12,730 nt of DNA from a bacterium UBP3_UBA3054 (GTDB taxonomy: Bacteria; Auribacterota; UBA3054). The DNA is taken from positions 12,085-24,814 of the forward strand of contig DFCM01000093.1 of assembly GCA_002366995.1 (NCBI GenBank). The letters run 5' to 3'. The notes under the pieces were generated by a model, which worked only from the letters and a program-made list of their open reading frames with translations, did no database searches and was not told where the DNA came from. The translations under genes and the position numbers were made by a program. Every line of letters starts with the position of its first letter. Position 1 is the first letter of the stretch. Of this stretch, positions 1 through 6,844 are shown piece after piece.

Positions 1-39
1 GTCTTGCGACCTTCCTTTTTTTATCGCTTGACATTCAGA

Positions 40-333
40 TCATTTGCCGGGCTTGACGCAGAGGTAAATGATCAGGATGAGGTTCACCAGCGGGATGAGG
101 TAGAGCAGGACCCAGAGCCCCGAATGGCCGCAGTCGTGGAGACGGCGGACAGAGATGGAGATCGAGGATATGAAAACGATGATGGAAAGGATCGTGCCGA
201 TGACACCGCCGATGACGCCGCCGAGGACCATGCTGAGGATCAGGATGACGACCAGCGGGATGATGAACTCTTTCCTGGAGGCTCTGCCGCTGAAATTCAG
301 GATGTTGGTGAAGAAGCTGACGAATTCGTTCAT
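40..333 (-). CDS. DUF805 family small membrane protein
   Basis: A 97-residue integral membrane protein of the DUF805 family, whose biochemical role is not established. The family signature is clear. The N-terminal segment FSGRASRKEF (residues 14-23) is followed by hydrophobic helices at about 24-42 and 44-60. A conserved cytoplasmic RRLHD motif (63-67) with the CGHSG turn comes next, and a last helix spans about 73-92. The length is slightly short but normal for the family. The start at 333 is fixed by a strong AAGGAG seven bases upstream (341-346). It is the last visible gene of the long minus-strand run, but the 54-base gap before it carries its own promoter-like element, so it may also be expressed separately. 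Family assignment is firm; function is unknown. Confidence 0.9.
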   Translation of the reverse strand: MNEFVSFFTNILNFSGRASRKEFIIPLVVILILSMVLGGVIGGVIGTILSIIVFISSISISVRRLHDCGHSGLWVLLYLIPLVNLILIIYLCVKPGK

Positions 334-340
334 GATAGTT

Positions 341-346
341 CTCCTT
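341..346 (-). promoter_or_regulatory. Ribosome binding site of the DUF805 gene
   Basis: On the minus strand this reads AAGGAG, a near-perfect anti-16S match, with seven bases between it and the ATG at 333. It fixes the start codon. Confidence 0.85.
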
Positions 347-374
347 ATTTGTTGGATAAAGGTTGATTTCTTAT

Positions 375-383
375 ATTATAGCA
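375..383 (-). promoter_or_regulatory. Extended -10 promoter before the DUF805 gene
   Basis: The minus strand reads TGCTATAAT, a perfect TGnTATAAT extended -10 element, in the only sizeable gap of the left-hand gene run. The predicted transcript start is near 368, giving a leader of about 35 bases that contains the AAGGAG site. The best -35 candidate (TGGACC at about 399-404, spacing 18) is weak, which is tolerable for an extended -10 promoter. The same nine bases occur before murB and inside the methyltransferase gene. Confidence 0.6.
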
Positions 384-387
384 TTGT

Positions 388-843
388 TTACCTTGCGAGG
401 TCCACGGCGCGTTTGGCGACGTAAACGCGGAAGAGGGCGGCCGCTATGAGCATGATGAGGATGTGCCACAGAGCCGGCCAGGCGGCCGAGACAATACAGG
501 CGATGATCGCTATCGGCACGATACCGAAGCCGCAGAGCAAAATTCCGACGATGAGCCAGACGACGTTGAAGACGTTCAGGGTCAGATAGGCGGAAAAAAC
601 GAAGAGGAAGAAGCCCAGGATATAAGAGATGATAAGGATAGGGGGAAGCAGGGGCTTCGTTAAGCCGGGGATCAGCGAGAGGAGGACAAGTATTACGCCT
701 ATGCCTATGACGGTGGGTGAAATGAACGTCAGAGGGGCTATGAAGGCGGAAAGGAACTGCGCTCCCTTGTAAATAAGGAAGATGATGAAGATGACCGCCA
801 GCAGGACGAGTATGGAGGCGAGGAAATTGCCGAGTTGTTTCAT
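388..843 (-). CDS. Five-helix membrane protein of unknown function
   Basis: I do not recognise this 151-residue protein. It is almost entirely hydrophobic, with likely membrane helices at about residues 7-25, 43-59, 67-88, 92-115 and 118-139, and a short basic C-terminal tail (VYVAKRAVDLAR). No catalytic or binding motif stands out. The start at 843 has an AAGG seven bases upstream. It begins only 14 bases after the helicase stop and lies just before another small membrane protein, so it is probably co-transcribed with both. The context gives no clear functional clue. It is very likely a real gene: the hydrophobic pattern is coherent and it has a ribosome binding site. Its role remains unknown. 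Confidence 0.75.
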   Translation of the reverse strand: MKQLGNFLASILVLLAVIFIIFLIYKGAQFLSAFIAPLTFISPTVIGIGVILVLLSLIPGLTKPLLPPILIISYILGFFLFVFSAYLTLNVFNVVWLIVGILLCGFGIVPIAIIACIVSAAWPALWHILIMLIAAALFRVYVAKRAVDLAR

Positions 844-857
844 ATTTTTACCTTGTG

Positions 858-2540
858 TTAGGGGTTAAATCTTTCGATTCGGTATTCGTAGCCCTGCTCC
901 GTCAGGAACATCTGCCTGTTGAGGGCGAAGTCCTGCTCCATGGAGTTCTGGGTGACGATGGTGTAGAAGTAGGCGCTGTTGGGGCCTGGCTTCGGCCTCA
1001 GGATGCGGCCTAGGCGCTGGGCTTCCTCCTGGCGGGAGCCGAAGGTGCCGGAGATCTGGATGGCGACGTTGGCGTCCGGAAGGTCGACCGCGATGTTGCC
1101 GATCTTGGAGACCATAAGGACGTCGATCTCGCCCTTCTTGAACATGCCGTAGTAGCGGTCGCGCTTGTCCTGGGTCGCGGAGCCGGTGAGAAGCGGGATC
1201 TTCAGTTCTTTCGAGAGCTTGGTGAGCTGTCCGATGTACTGCCCGATTATGAGAATGTGAGAGCCTTTGTGGCGCTCCAAAAGCTGTTTTACCACTTCGG
1301 TCTTGTTCGGGTTTTCAGACGCGATCCTGAAGCGCACCCTGTCGCTGGCGACGGCGTAGTCGCACTGGCTTTCCTCGGAGAGCGGGACCCTGATCTCGGT
1401 GCATTTGGCGGCGGCCAGCCACTGCTGGCTCTCCAGCTCTTTCCAGGGAACGTCGTAACGTTTCGGACCGACGAGGCTGAAGACTTCGCCTTCCTTGCCG
1501 TCTTCCCTGACGAGCGTGGCGGTGAGGCCGAGCCTTCTCCTGGCCTGGATGTCGCTTGTTATCCTGAAGACCGGGGCCGGCAGCAGGTGGACTTCATCGT
1601 AGATGATGAGCCCCCAGTTGCGCCTGTGGAAGAGTTTGAAATGCGGGAAGTCGTCGCTGCTTTTTTCCGGATGGTAAGTGAGGATCTGGTAGGTGGCGAG
1701 CGTAATCGGCGCGATCTTCTTGACCTGTCCGGAATATTCCGCGATGTCCTCGGGCGGGATGTCGGTCTTGTCGAGAAGCTCCTGGCGCCACTGGCGCAAA
1801 GCGGTAATGTTGGCGGAGAGGACCAGCGTGCAGGTCTGCAGCCTGGCCATGGCGCAGATGCCGATTATGGTCTTGCCGGACCCGCAGGGCATCACCACTA
1901 CGCCGCAGCCGCCTTCGACCGAGCCGCCCTTGTAGAAGTTCTCGACGGCCAGTTCCTGGTATTTCCTCACGGCGAAACCGCTCTCGCTTTCAGGCTTGAG
2001 ATGGAAATGATAAGCGTCGCCCGGCTCGTAGCCGACAAGGTCCTTGACGGGATAGCCGAACTGGGTCAGGAGCCTCTTGATCTCGCCGCGGTATTTTTTG
2101 TCGACGAGCCAGGAGACATACTGCCCGTATCCTTCGACGTCGTGGCTGAGAAGCTGAGAGATCTTCGGATGCGCCGACACATAGCGGGCGACCGTGTCGT
2201 CGGTGGAATAAAGCCTGAGCCATTCGCCTTCGGCCGGGGCGATGACCATTTTCCCGTAACGCGAACTAATGTCTTTTATGTTGGCCAAAAGGCCTTCCGG
2301 CAGGGGGAACTTGCTGTATTTGTCAAGCAAAGCGACAAGTTCATCGGGAGTCAGTCCGGAGGCGATGGCGTTCCAGAGCGAAATGTTGCTTATGCGGTAG
2401 GTGTGGATGTGCTCGGGGCTTTTTTCAAGCTCCGCGAAACGGGCCAGAGCGTCCCGGGCTTCCGGGAAAAGGGGATTGTCGACTTCAAGAAGAACGGTAA
2501 GGTCGCTCTGGACTATGACAGGGTTGGCTAGGTCTGGCAT
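858..2540 (-). CDS. xpb: XPB/ERCC3-type superfamily 2 DNA helicase
   Basis: An ATP-dependent 3'-5' DNA helicase or translocase of the bacterial/archaeal XPB family, acting on DNA in the cytoplasm, probably in repair. Residues 6-130 form the helicase-associated N-terminal domain often found in bacterial XPB. The helicase core follows. It has a Q-like motif around KYQELAVENF (193-202), Walker A MPCGSGKT (217-224) and DEVH (315-318). Motif III with the XPB hallmark RED triad is LTATLVRED (339-347). In the second RecA domain, motif VI is QRLGRILRPK (508-517) with the arginine finger. At 560 residues the length is usual. The start at 2540 lies six bases after the upstream stop and has no Shine-Dalgarno sequence, which suggests translational coupling to the upstream gene. 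No Bax1-type nuclease partner is visible; instead the upstream gene shares its N-terminal domain. Confidence 0.95.
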   Translation of the reverse strand: MPDLANPVIVQSDLTVLLEVDNPLFPEARDALARFAELEKSPEHIHTYRISNISLWNAIASGLTPDELVALLDKYSKFPLPEGLLANIKDISSRYGKMVIAPAEGEWLRLYSTDDTVARYVSAHPKISQLLSHDVEGYGQYVSWLVDKKYRGEIKRLLTQFGYPVKDLVGYEPGDAYHFHLKPESESGFAVRKYQELAVENFYKGGSVEGGCGVVVMPCGSGKTIIGICAMARLQTCTLVLSANITALRQWRQELLDKTDIPPEDIAEYSGQVKKIAPITLATYQILTYHPEKSSDDFPHFKLFHRRNWGLIIYDEVHLLPAPVFRITSDIQARRRLGLTATLVREDGKEGEVFSLVGPKRYDVPWKELESQQWLAAAKCTEIRVPLSEESQCDYAVASDRVRFRIASENPNKTEVVKQLLERHKGSHILIIGQYIGQLTKLSKELKIPLLTGSATQDKRDRYYGMFKKGEIDVLMVSKIGNIAVDLPDANVAIQISGTFGSRQEEAQRLGRILRPKPGPNSAYFYTIVTQNSMEQDFALNRQMFLTEQGYEYRIERFNP

Positions 2541-2546
2541 TTTTAA

Positions 2547-4721
2547 TTACAATTGGAATGTCTGCAATACCGCTCTTTTGTCTGTTATTTTCGTCATGGC
2601 CTGGCGCACTTCGGCAAGGCTTTCCTCTTTGACCACAAATTGCCCGAGCCCGACCTGCGCGCTGAAATTGCGGTACCAGGAGATGTGGCGCTGAAGCTGC
2701 TGCTTGGTCTGCGTCGGGCAGTTCATTAGGACGGTCACTGTGCCGCGGCTGTAGAATAGCCCCATGCTGCGCATGATGCGGAGCTTCATGACCATGTCGG
2801 TGTCGGAGGAGAAGAGCCTCGAGAGTCTCTGGTAGAAGATCTTGGGATTCTGGATGGCGGCGAGTTTGTCGTGCGAAAGATAGTAATGCTTGCGGCCTTT
2901 TTCATCGGTCGTTTCGTCGGCGATCTCAAGGCCCAGCGCCTTGATCCTGAAATCGTTGGAGTGATTGAACATCACTTCGTTGTCCCTCGTGACCGTGATC
3001 GTGCCTGTCACGGGAATGGAATAATCCACAGCGGCGATGCGGTTCGAGTTCATGAGCTTCATGATGTTTTCGTCGCTCATGTTGCAAAGAAGCATATTGT
3101 TTCCCATAAGCGAAAACGCTTTGGGATGTTTCTGCAGAAGACGCTGGGCGTCCTCGGGTTTGTCGAAGGCGAAGAAACAGGCGTCCTTGTGCAGCGTCAC
3201 TTCGCCCATCACCCAGTCTTTGAGAGTCGCGAGCACGTTTTCCGGAATGGGCGCGGTGGCGTGTTTCTTAAGGAAGTCTATCAGCATGGAAACGGGACGG
3301 CCGAGCGAGGCGGCGTCGCGGATGTTTTTCTGCTTAAGGTAAAAGAGCGAGCTTGCGTGGTTGGACTTGGGATCCATGTCCATGAAGAGGGAAAGGAAAT
3401 AGCGGACGTAGTCCCAGCGGCCGGAATTGATGACAACGATCTCGAAATCGTTTTTCACCACGAGCTGCAGCTTGCTGGAATCGTAACTGGGAATGGGAGC
3501 GTCGCAGACTATGGCTTCGCCAAGCTCGGTTAATGTGACGTATTCTTTGCCGTCTTTGGTGCAGTGATAGGTTATGCCCGGGATGAAGAAGCGCTGCTTC
3601 AGCTCGTGGTCGAAGATCTGGCGCGTTTCCTCCATGGTGCATAGCCTGAGGCTGGCGCCGTCCCAGCCCCTGGTCTTCTTTTTTTCGCCAACGGAACAGC
3701 AGCTTTTTACTTCTTTTTCAAACAATTCGATGACTTCGTCGACGGACAGCCAATGCCCGGCGTACTGCCTCAAAAGACGGGTGTAGATGTTGACAAGATA
3801 GAGTTCCAGAGAGGTCACGCGGCAGTCGCATTCGTTGTTCCAGACCGAGGGGCAGGTGTTGCGCCACTCCACGTATTTCTTCATCTGCGCTCCCAAAGGC
3901 AGGAGGCGGAACTTGCTGAGGTTCGGGCCGGGAGCGATGACGCCGGAAGAATCCATGCAGAGGATCCTCGAGTCTATGCTGAAGCGCAGCACGTATTCGA
4001 AAAGCAGGTCGCGGTCCTTTACGTTGGCGAAATGTTTTTCCAGCATGTCGCGGCTGAAGGCGTAGAAGCGGCGGAGATTGCTGTAGCGGAGGTAGCCTTT
4101 TTCCGCGAGCGAGAGGAAGCTGTCGAGCCAGCGGCACATCTTGCCGGAAAATTCCGGATTGATGTTTTCGGGAAAATCGTAGCAGGTTATGTCCTCCAGC
4201 CTCTGTTCCGGAAGCGGGATCTCATCGTTGTCAAAAAAAGGCGCCAGGATTATTTCGCCTTCCATGTGCTCCCTGGTGAAGACGCCGGGCGGCCAGAGAG
4301 AGGGATCGGTGAAGAAAGCGACGCCGTATTGGTGGAGTTCCGCGATATGGGAAAGATTGAGGCCTTTGGCGTAGGCGCCGGCGTTGAACTGCAGTTCGCA
4401 GCACCTCATGACGCAGGCGTTTCTTTGGCCCACGTCCTCCATGGCCAGAGGCGAAGTGGGCTCATTCGGATCGATCTTGTAGCGCAGGCCGAAACGGTGC
4501 CTCAGGACCGAGACCAGCGCGTAGGCCTGGGGGGAGAGTTTTTTAAGGACGGCCTGGCGTTTTTCCTTGTCCGCCACCGCTTCCATGTAATGGACGCCGT
4601 ACATATTCTCGCCGTCTTCCAGCTGACGCTTCGACAGCCAGACCTTGAACATCTGCTTCAGGGAATGCCTTTCGTTCGCCTGCTTGAAAAGATGGATGAT
4701 GTCAAGAGAATCACTTTCCAT
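2547..4721 (-). CDS. XPB-associated protein with helicase-associated domain
   Basis: A 724-residue protein with no helicase core. Residues about 418-560 resemble the N-terminal domain of the XPB protein encoded next to it. LQLVVKNDFEIVV matches PVIVQSDLTVLLE. APIPENVLATLKD (490-502) matches FPLPEGLLANIKD. The AQRLLQKHPKAFSLM stretch matches ARYVSAHPKISQLL. This fits the helicase-associated C-terminal-type domain (Helicase_C_3-like) found in proteins paired with bacterial XPB; as I recall, actinobacteria have a similar neighbour pair. Residues 1-410 are not recognised, and the C-terminal 100 residues may be another copy of the beta-rich module. It probably binds the helicase or DNA. I see no nuclease motif. 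The start at 4721 overlaps the preceding small gene by 11 bases, with AAGG nine bases upstream. Confidence 0.88.
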   Translation of the reverse strand: MESDSLDIIHLFKQANERHSLKQMFKVWLSKRQLEDGENMYGVHYMEAVADKEKRQAVLKKLSPQAYALVSVLRHRFGLRYKIDPNEPTSPLAMEDVGQRNACVMRCCELQFNAGAYAKGLNLSHIAELHQYGVAFFTDPSLWPPGVFTREHMEGEIILAPFFDNDEIPLPEQRLEDITCYDFPENINPEFSGKMCRWLDSFLSLAEKGYLRYSNLRRFYAFSRDMLEKHFANVKDRDLLFEYVLRFSIDSRILCMDSSGVIAPGPNLSKFRLLPLGAQMKKYVEWRNTCPSVWNNECDCRVTSLELYLVNIYTRLLRQYAGHWLSVDEVIELFEKEVKSCCSVGEKKKTRGWDGASLRLCTMEETRQIFDHELKQRFFIPGITYHCTKDGKEYVTLTELGEAIVCDAPIPSYDSSKLQLVVKNDFEIVVINSGRWDYVRYFLSLFMDMDPKSNHASSLFYLKQKNIRDAASLGRPVSMLIDFLKKHATAPIPENVLATLKDWVMGEVTLHKDACFFAFDKPEDAQRLLQKHPKAFSLMGNNMLLCNMSDENIMKLMNSNRIAAVDYSIPVTGTITVTRDNEVMFNHSNDFRIKALGLEIADETTDEKGRKHYYLSHDKLAAIQNPKIFYQRLSRLFSSDTDMVMKLRIMRSMGLFYSRGTVTVLMNCPTQTKQQLQRHISWYRNFSAQVGLGQFVVKEESLAEVRQAMTKITDKRAVLQTFQL

Positions 4722-4920
4722 GGATGATGACCTTGATGGGGATGTTCATGCGGGCGCACTGACGCTCTATGTCGGGAATGTGCTTTTCCGCCACGAGCCA
4801 GTGAGTTTCATCCAGCTCACTGATGATGGCCCTGCTAACGCAGTGGTTCTTCTTCAGCTCCTCGCTCATCTTGAGATCAGGAACCGTCAGGATGTGTACA
4901 TGGTAGTGGAGAACGTTCAT
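4711..4920 (-). CDS. Small protein of unknown function (69 residues)
   Basis: A small soluble protein that I do not recognise. The pattern suggests a compact alpha/beta fold: a strand at about residues 2-13 (NVLHYHVHILTV), a short helix, a strand around THWLVAE (39-45), a helix HIPDIERQCARM (47-58) and a final strand IPIKVII (60-66). It has no signal peptide or membrane segment. Its reality is supported by gene packing. Its ATG overlaps the methyltransferase stop as ATGA, and its 3' end overlaps the start of the XPB-associated gene by 11 bases, so all three should be translationally coupled. The Shine-Dalgarno sequence is weak. Position suggests a role with the XPB pair or the RNA methyltransferase, but that is inference only. 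Confidence 0.72.
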   Translation of the reverse strand: MNVLHYHVHILTVPDLKMSEELKKNHCVSRAIISELDETHWLVAEKHIPDIERQCARMNIPIKVIIHGK

Positions 4921-5729
4921 TTTTCTTTAGGGGCTCTCTGCGACCAGAAGACATAGTAGGCGATGGCCGAGGCCGCCGTCACGTTAAGGCTTTCGACGCT
5001 TCCCTCCGTAGGAATGGAAAAGAGGGGAAGGCTTTTCCTCGCGCGTTCTGGCAGGCCGTGCGGTTCGTTGCCGGAAACTATAACCTTACTTACACCATTA
5101 TTATAGCACAAATCAAATTTAATGGGACATCCTTCGCCGGATAATGCGCAAACTCTGTCATTGTTTTCCGTAAGGTATCGCATGGCCTCCTCTTCCTCAA
5201 GGTAGAGGAAATTCGCGTCGAGAGCGGCTCCTGCGCTGGCTCTTATGCAGAGCGGATGAAGGTGCGACACGCTGTTTTTTACAAGCAGGAAATTCCGGCA
5301 GCCGAAGGAGGCGGCGCTCCTTATGATGGTGCCAAGGTTGCCCGGATCCTGGAGCTGCCAGAGGCAGGCGACGGGGCCGTTTTTCGGAAGTTCGGCGGCA
5401 CCAGAGAGAAGTTTGGCCGGTTCGACCAGAAGGGCGAGGCCTTCTGGGTTCTTCAGGACGCTGATCTTCTCGAAACATTCCTTGGTCAGAAGGTAGAACG
5501 GCACATCGCAGGCGGCCGCCTGTTTTGCGAGCGCGGCGCACTTTTCCGTCGCTTCCCGCGACAAAAGCACGCACTTCACCGCGTTTTTGATCTTCAGGGC
5601 GTAATCGGCCGCGACCGCGCCCTCGGCGAAGCAGAGGTTGTGTTCGGCTCGCCCCTTTTTTTCCCTAAGCGAGAGCGCCAGGTCGATAATTCCGGCGCGC
5701 CGGCTGGTTATCAGTTGCTCCTCTTTCAT
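4917..5729 (-). CDS. SpoU/TrmH-family RNA 2'-O-ribose methyltransferase
   Basis: A SAM-dependent enzyme that methylates the 2'-hydroxyl of a ribose in rRNA or tRNA, and a knotted SPOUT dimer by family. All three SpoU motifs are present. Motif 1 is QDPGNLGTIIRSAASFG (127-143), with the conserved Asn131 and catalytic Arg137. Motif 2 is SGNEPHGLPE (219-228), with Glu222. Motif 3 is IPTEGSVESLNVTAASAI (239-256), with the Ser-Leu-Asn triad. Residues 1-105 match the substrate-binding domain in front of RlmB/TsnR-like enzymes. At 270 residues the length is typical. The RNA target cannot be told from sequence. The start at 5729 has AGGAG five bases upstream and lies eight bases after the TPR gene stop. 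An AT-rich stretch in the middle contains a promoter-like element. Confidence 0.93.
   Translation of the reverse strand: MKEEQLITSRRAGIIDLALSLREKKGRAEHNLCFAEGAVAADYALKIKNAVKCVLLSREATEKCAALAKQAAACDVPFYLLTKECFEKISVLKNPEGLALLVEPAKLLSGAAELPKNGPVACLWQLQDPGNLGTIIRSAASFGCRNFLLVKNSVSHLHPLCIRASAGAALDANFLYLEEEEAMRYLTENNDRVCALSGEGCPIKFDLCYNNGVSKVIVSGNEPHGLPERARKSLPLFSIPTEGSVESLNVTAASAIAYYVFWSQRAPKEK
5100..5108 (-). promoter_or_regulatory. Possible internal extended -10 promoter
   Basis: Inside the methyltransferase gene the minus strand reads TGCTATAAT, identical to the elements before murB and the DUF805 gene, in a stretch that is noticeably AT-rich compared with the rest of the gene. If active it would start transcripts near 5093, upstream of the small gene and the XPB pair. 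It also encodes Cys-Tyr-Asn in frame, so chance is possible. Confidence 0.3.
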
Positions 5730-5737
5730 CGTTTCTC

Positions 5738-6844
5738 CTAGTAGATCACCTGCCTCGGGTCGCAGGCTTTTTTCTGCAGCTTGGCGGCGAAGTTTTTCAA
5801 GAGGGGACTGGCGCCCTTGTGGATATGAACGAGAGCGTAGCGTCTCAGGGCCTCCTCTCTTTCGCCTCTTTGATCAGCGCATTTGCCCAGCATCAGTTGG
5901 GAAGCAGCCTGGATCCTTGGCTTTTTGGATCCTTCTTTCACGGCGATCTCGAACCATTTCTCCGCGCTGCGGCTGTAGCCCAAGGAAAGAGCGGCCGAAC
6001 CTGAAAGGAAGGCGGCGTCGGGCGTCAGGCCGCGCCAATTCTTTTTGCTTTGGCAGCGGGAATAAAAGTTCGTCGCGTCGGCCAAAGAGCCCTGATGGTT
6101 GCCGGAACTGAGCTCGGCCCTTATCCCCATGATCTCGACGAAGGGGGAGTCGGGGTAGCGCTTTTTCAAATATTTCAAATGTCCTGACGCGCATCTCGGG
6201 TATCCCTCCCGGCAGTACTCCCAGATGAGGAAGATGCGCATCTCCGTTTCGAAACGCGGATTCTTTTCGAACTGTTCCTCTATGGTCGCCAGGCTTTTGT
6301 TGAGGCTGACAGGCTGTATGATCCAACCGACGCACATCGGCAGCGGCCAGGGCGCGGTGTCCATTACGCAGTTGTAGGCGGAGTTCAGCATGTTGGCGTC
6401 CGCGGCCGTCGCCTCGAAACGCTGGGCCCGCATTATCTGAGTGAGCGCGCGTTTCATCCAAATAAGCGTGTTCGCGGAGCGCTCCGATCTCGCCTCCATG
6501 GAGGCGCGCAAAAGGAAGCTCGCCGCGGCGTAGAGGAACGTCTCGGGCGAGTCGTCTTTTTTCAGCTGAGCCAGACTTGCCTCGCAGCACTCTTTGATCC
6601 TCTCGTCGAGAAGTTCCAGGTTCGCTTCGTCCTCTCCGTACATTGCGATGGATCCCAGCGTGGATGCCGCCAGACAGAAGAGGGGAGCGATGTCGTCAGG
6701 CGCTTTTTTCCGCTCAGCCTGGAACAGTTTTTCCGCTTCCGCAAAGCGCGCCGAGTAGAGAAGGTCGCGCCCTTTCTCCAGGGAGCTTCCGGCTGTTGCG
6801 CAGCAGACTGAAAGCAAAGCTAGGAGCAGAAGCGTTTTTTTCAT
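5738..6844 (-). CDS. Exported TPR-like repeat protein
   Basis: A 368-residue protein with a clear N-terminal export signal: MKK, then a hydrophobic run LLLLALLSVCCATAG, with probable cleavage near residue 19. The LSVC stretch only weakly resembles a lipobox, so a lipoprotein is possible but less likely. The mature part is helical with TPR/Sel1-like periodicity. The best single repeat is at about 20-55 (GRDLLYSARFAEAEKLFQAE, then a Lys-Ala-Pro-Asp turn), with further helix pairs at about 215-245 and 295-345 (the last containing ALRRYALV). Such proteins act as scaffolds in the periplasm or at the membrane; the partner is unknown. The start at 6844 overlaps the rpoN stop as ATGA, with AGGA ten bases upstream, so it is translated together with rpoN. 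No enzymatic motif is visible. Confidence 0.8.
   Translation of the reverse strand: MKKTLLLLALLSVCCATAGSSLEKGRDLLYSARFAEAEKLFQAERKKAPDDIAPLFCLAASTLGSIAMYGEDEANLELLDERIKECCEASLAQLKKDDSPETFLYAAASFLLRASMEARSERSANTLIWMKRALTQIMRAQRFEATAADANMLNSAYNCVMDTAPWPLPMCVGWIIQPVSLNKSLATIEEQFEKNPRFETEMRIFLIWEYCREGYPRCASGHLKYLKKRYPDSPFVEIMGIRAELSSGNHQGSLADATNFYSRCQSKKNWRGLTPDAAFLSGSAALSLGYSRSAEKWFEIAVKEGSKKPRIQAASQLMLGKCADQRGEREEALRRYALVHIHKGASPLLKNFAAKLQKKACDPRQVIY

Noticed and set aside
1257..2531. Long plus-strand open frame (424 codons) opposite the helicase gene
   Set aside because: It is a shadow of the GC-rich xpb gene on the other strand; the helicase motifs leave no doubt which strand is coding, and the shadow protein shows no domain.
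3753..4727. Plus-strand open frame (324 codons) opposite the XPB-associated gene
   Set aside because: It is antisense to a gene with a clear domain match, and its composition (many Val, Glu, Ala, Arg) is typical of a shadow frame.
5738..6844. TPR protein as a lipoprotein
   Set aside because: The LSVC sequence has Val where Gly/Ala/Ser is expected before Cys; ordinary signal peptidase cleavage after ATA or nearby fits at least as well.
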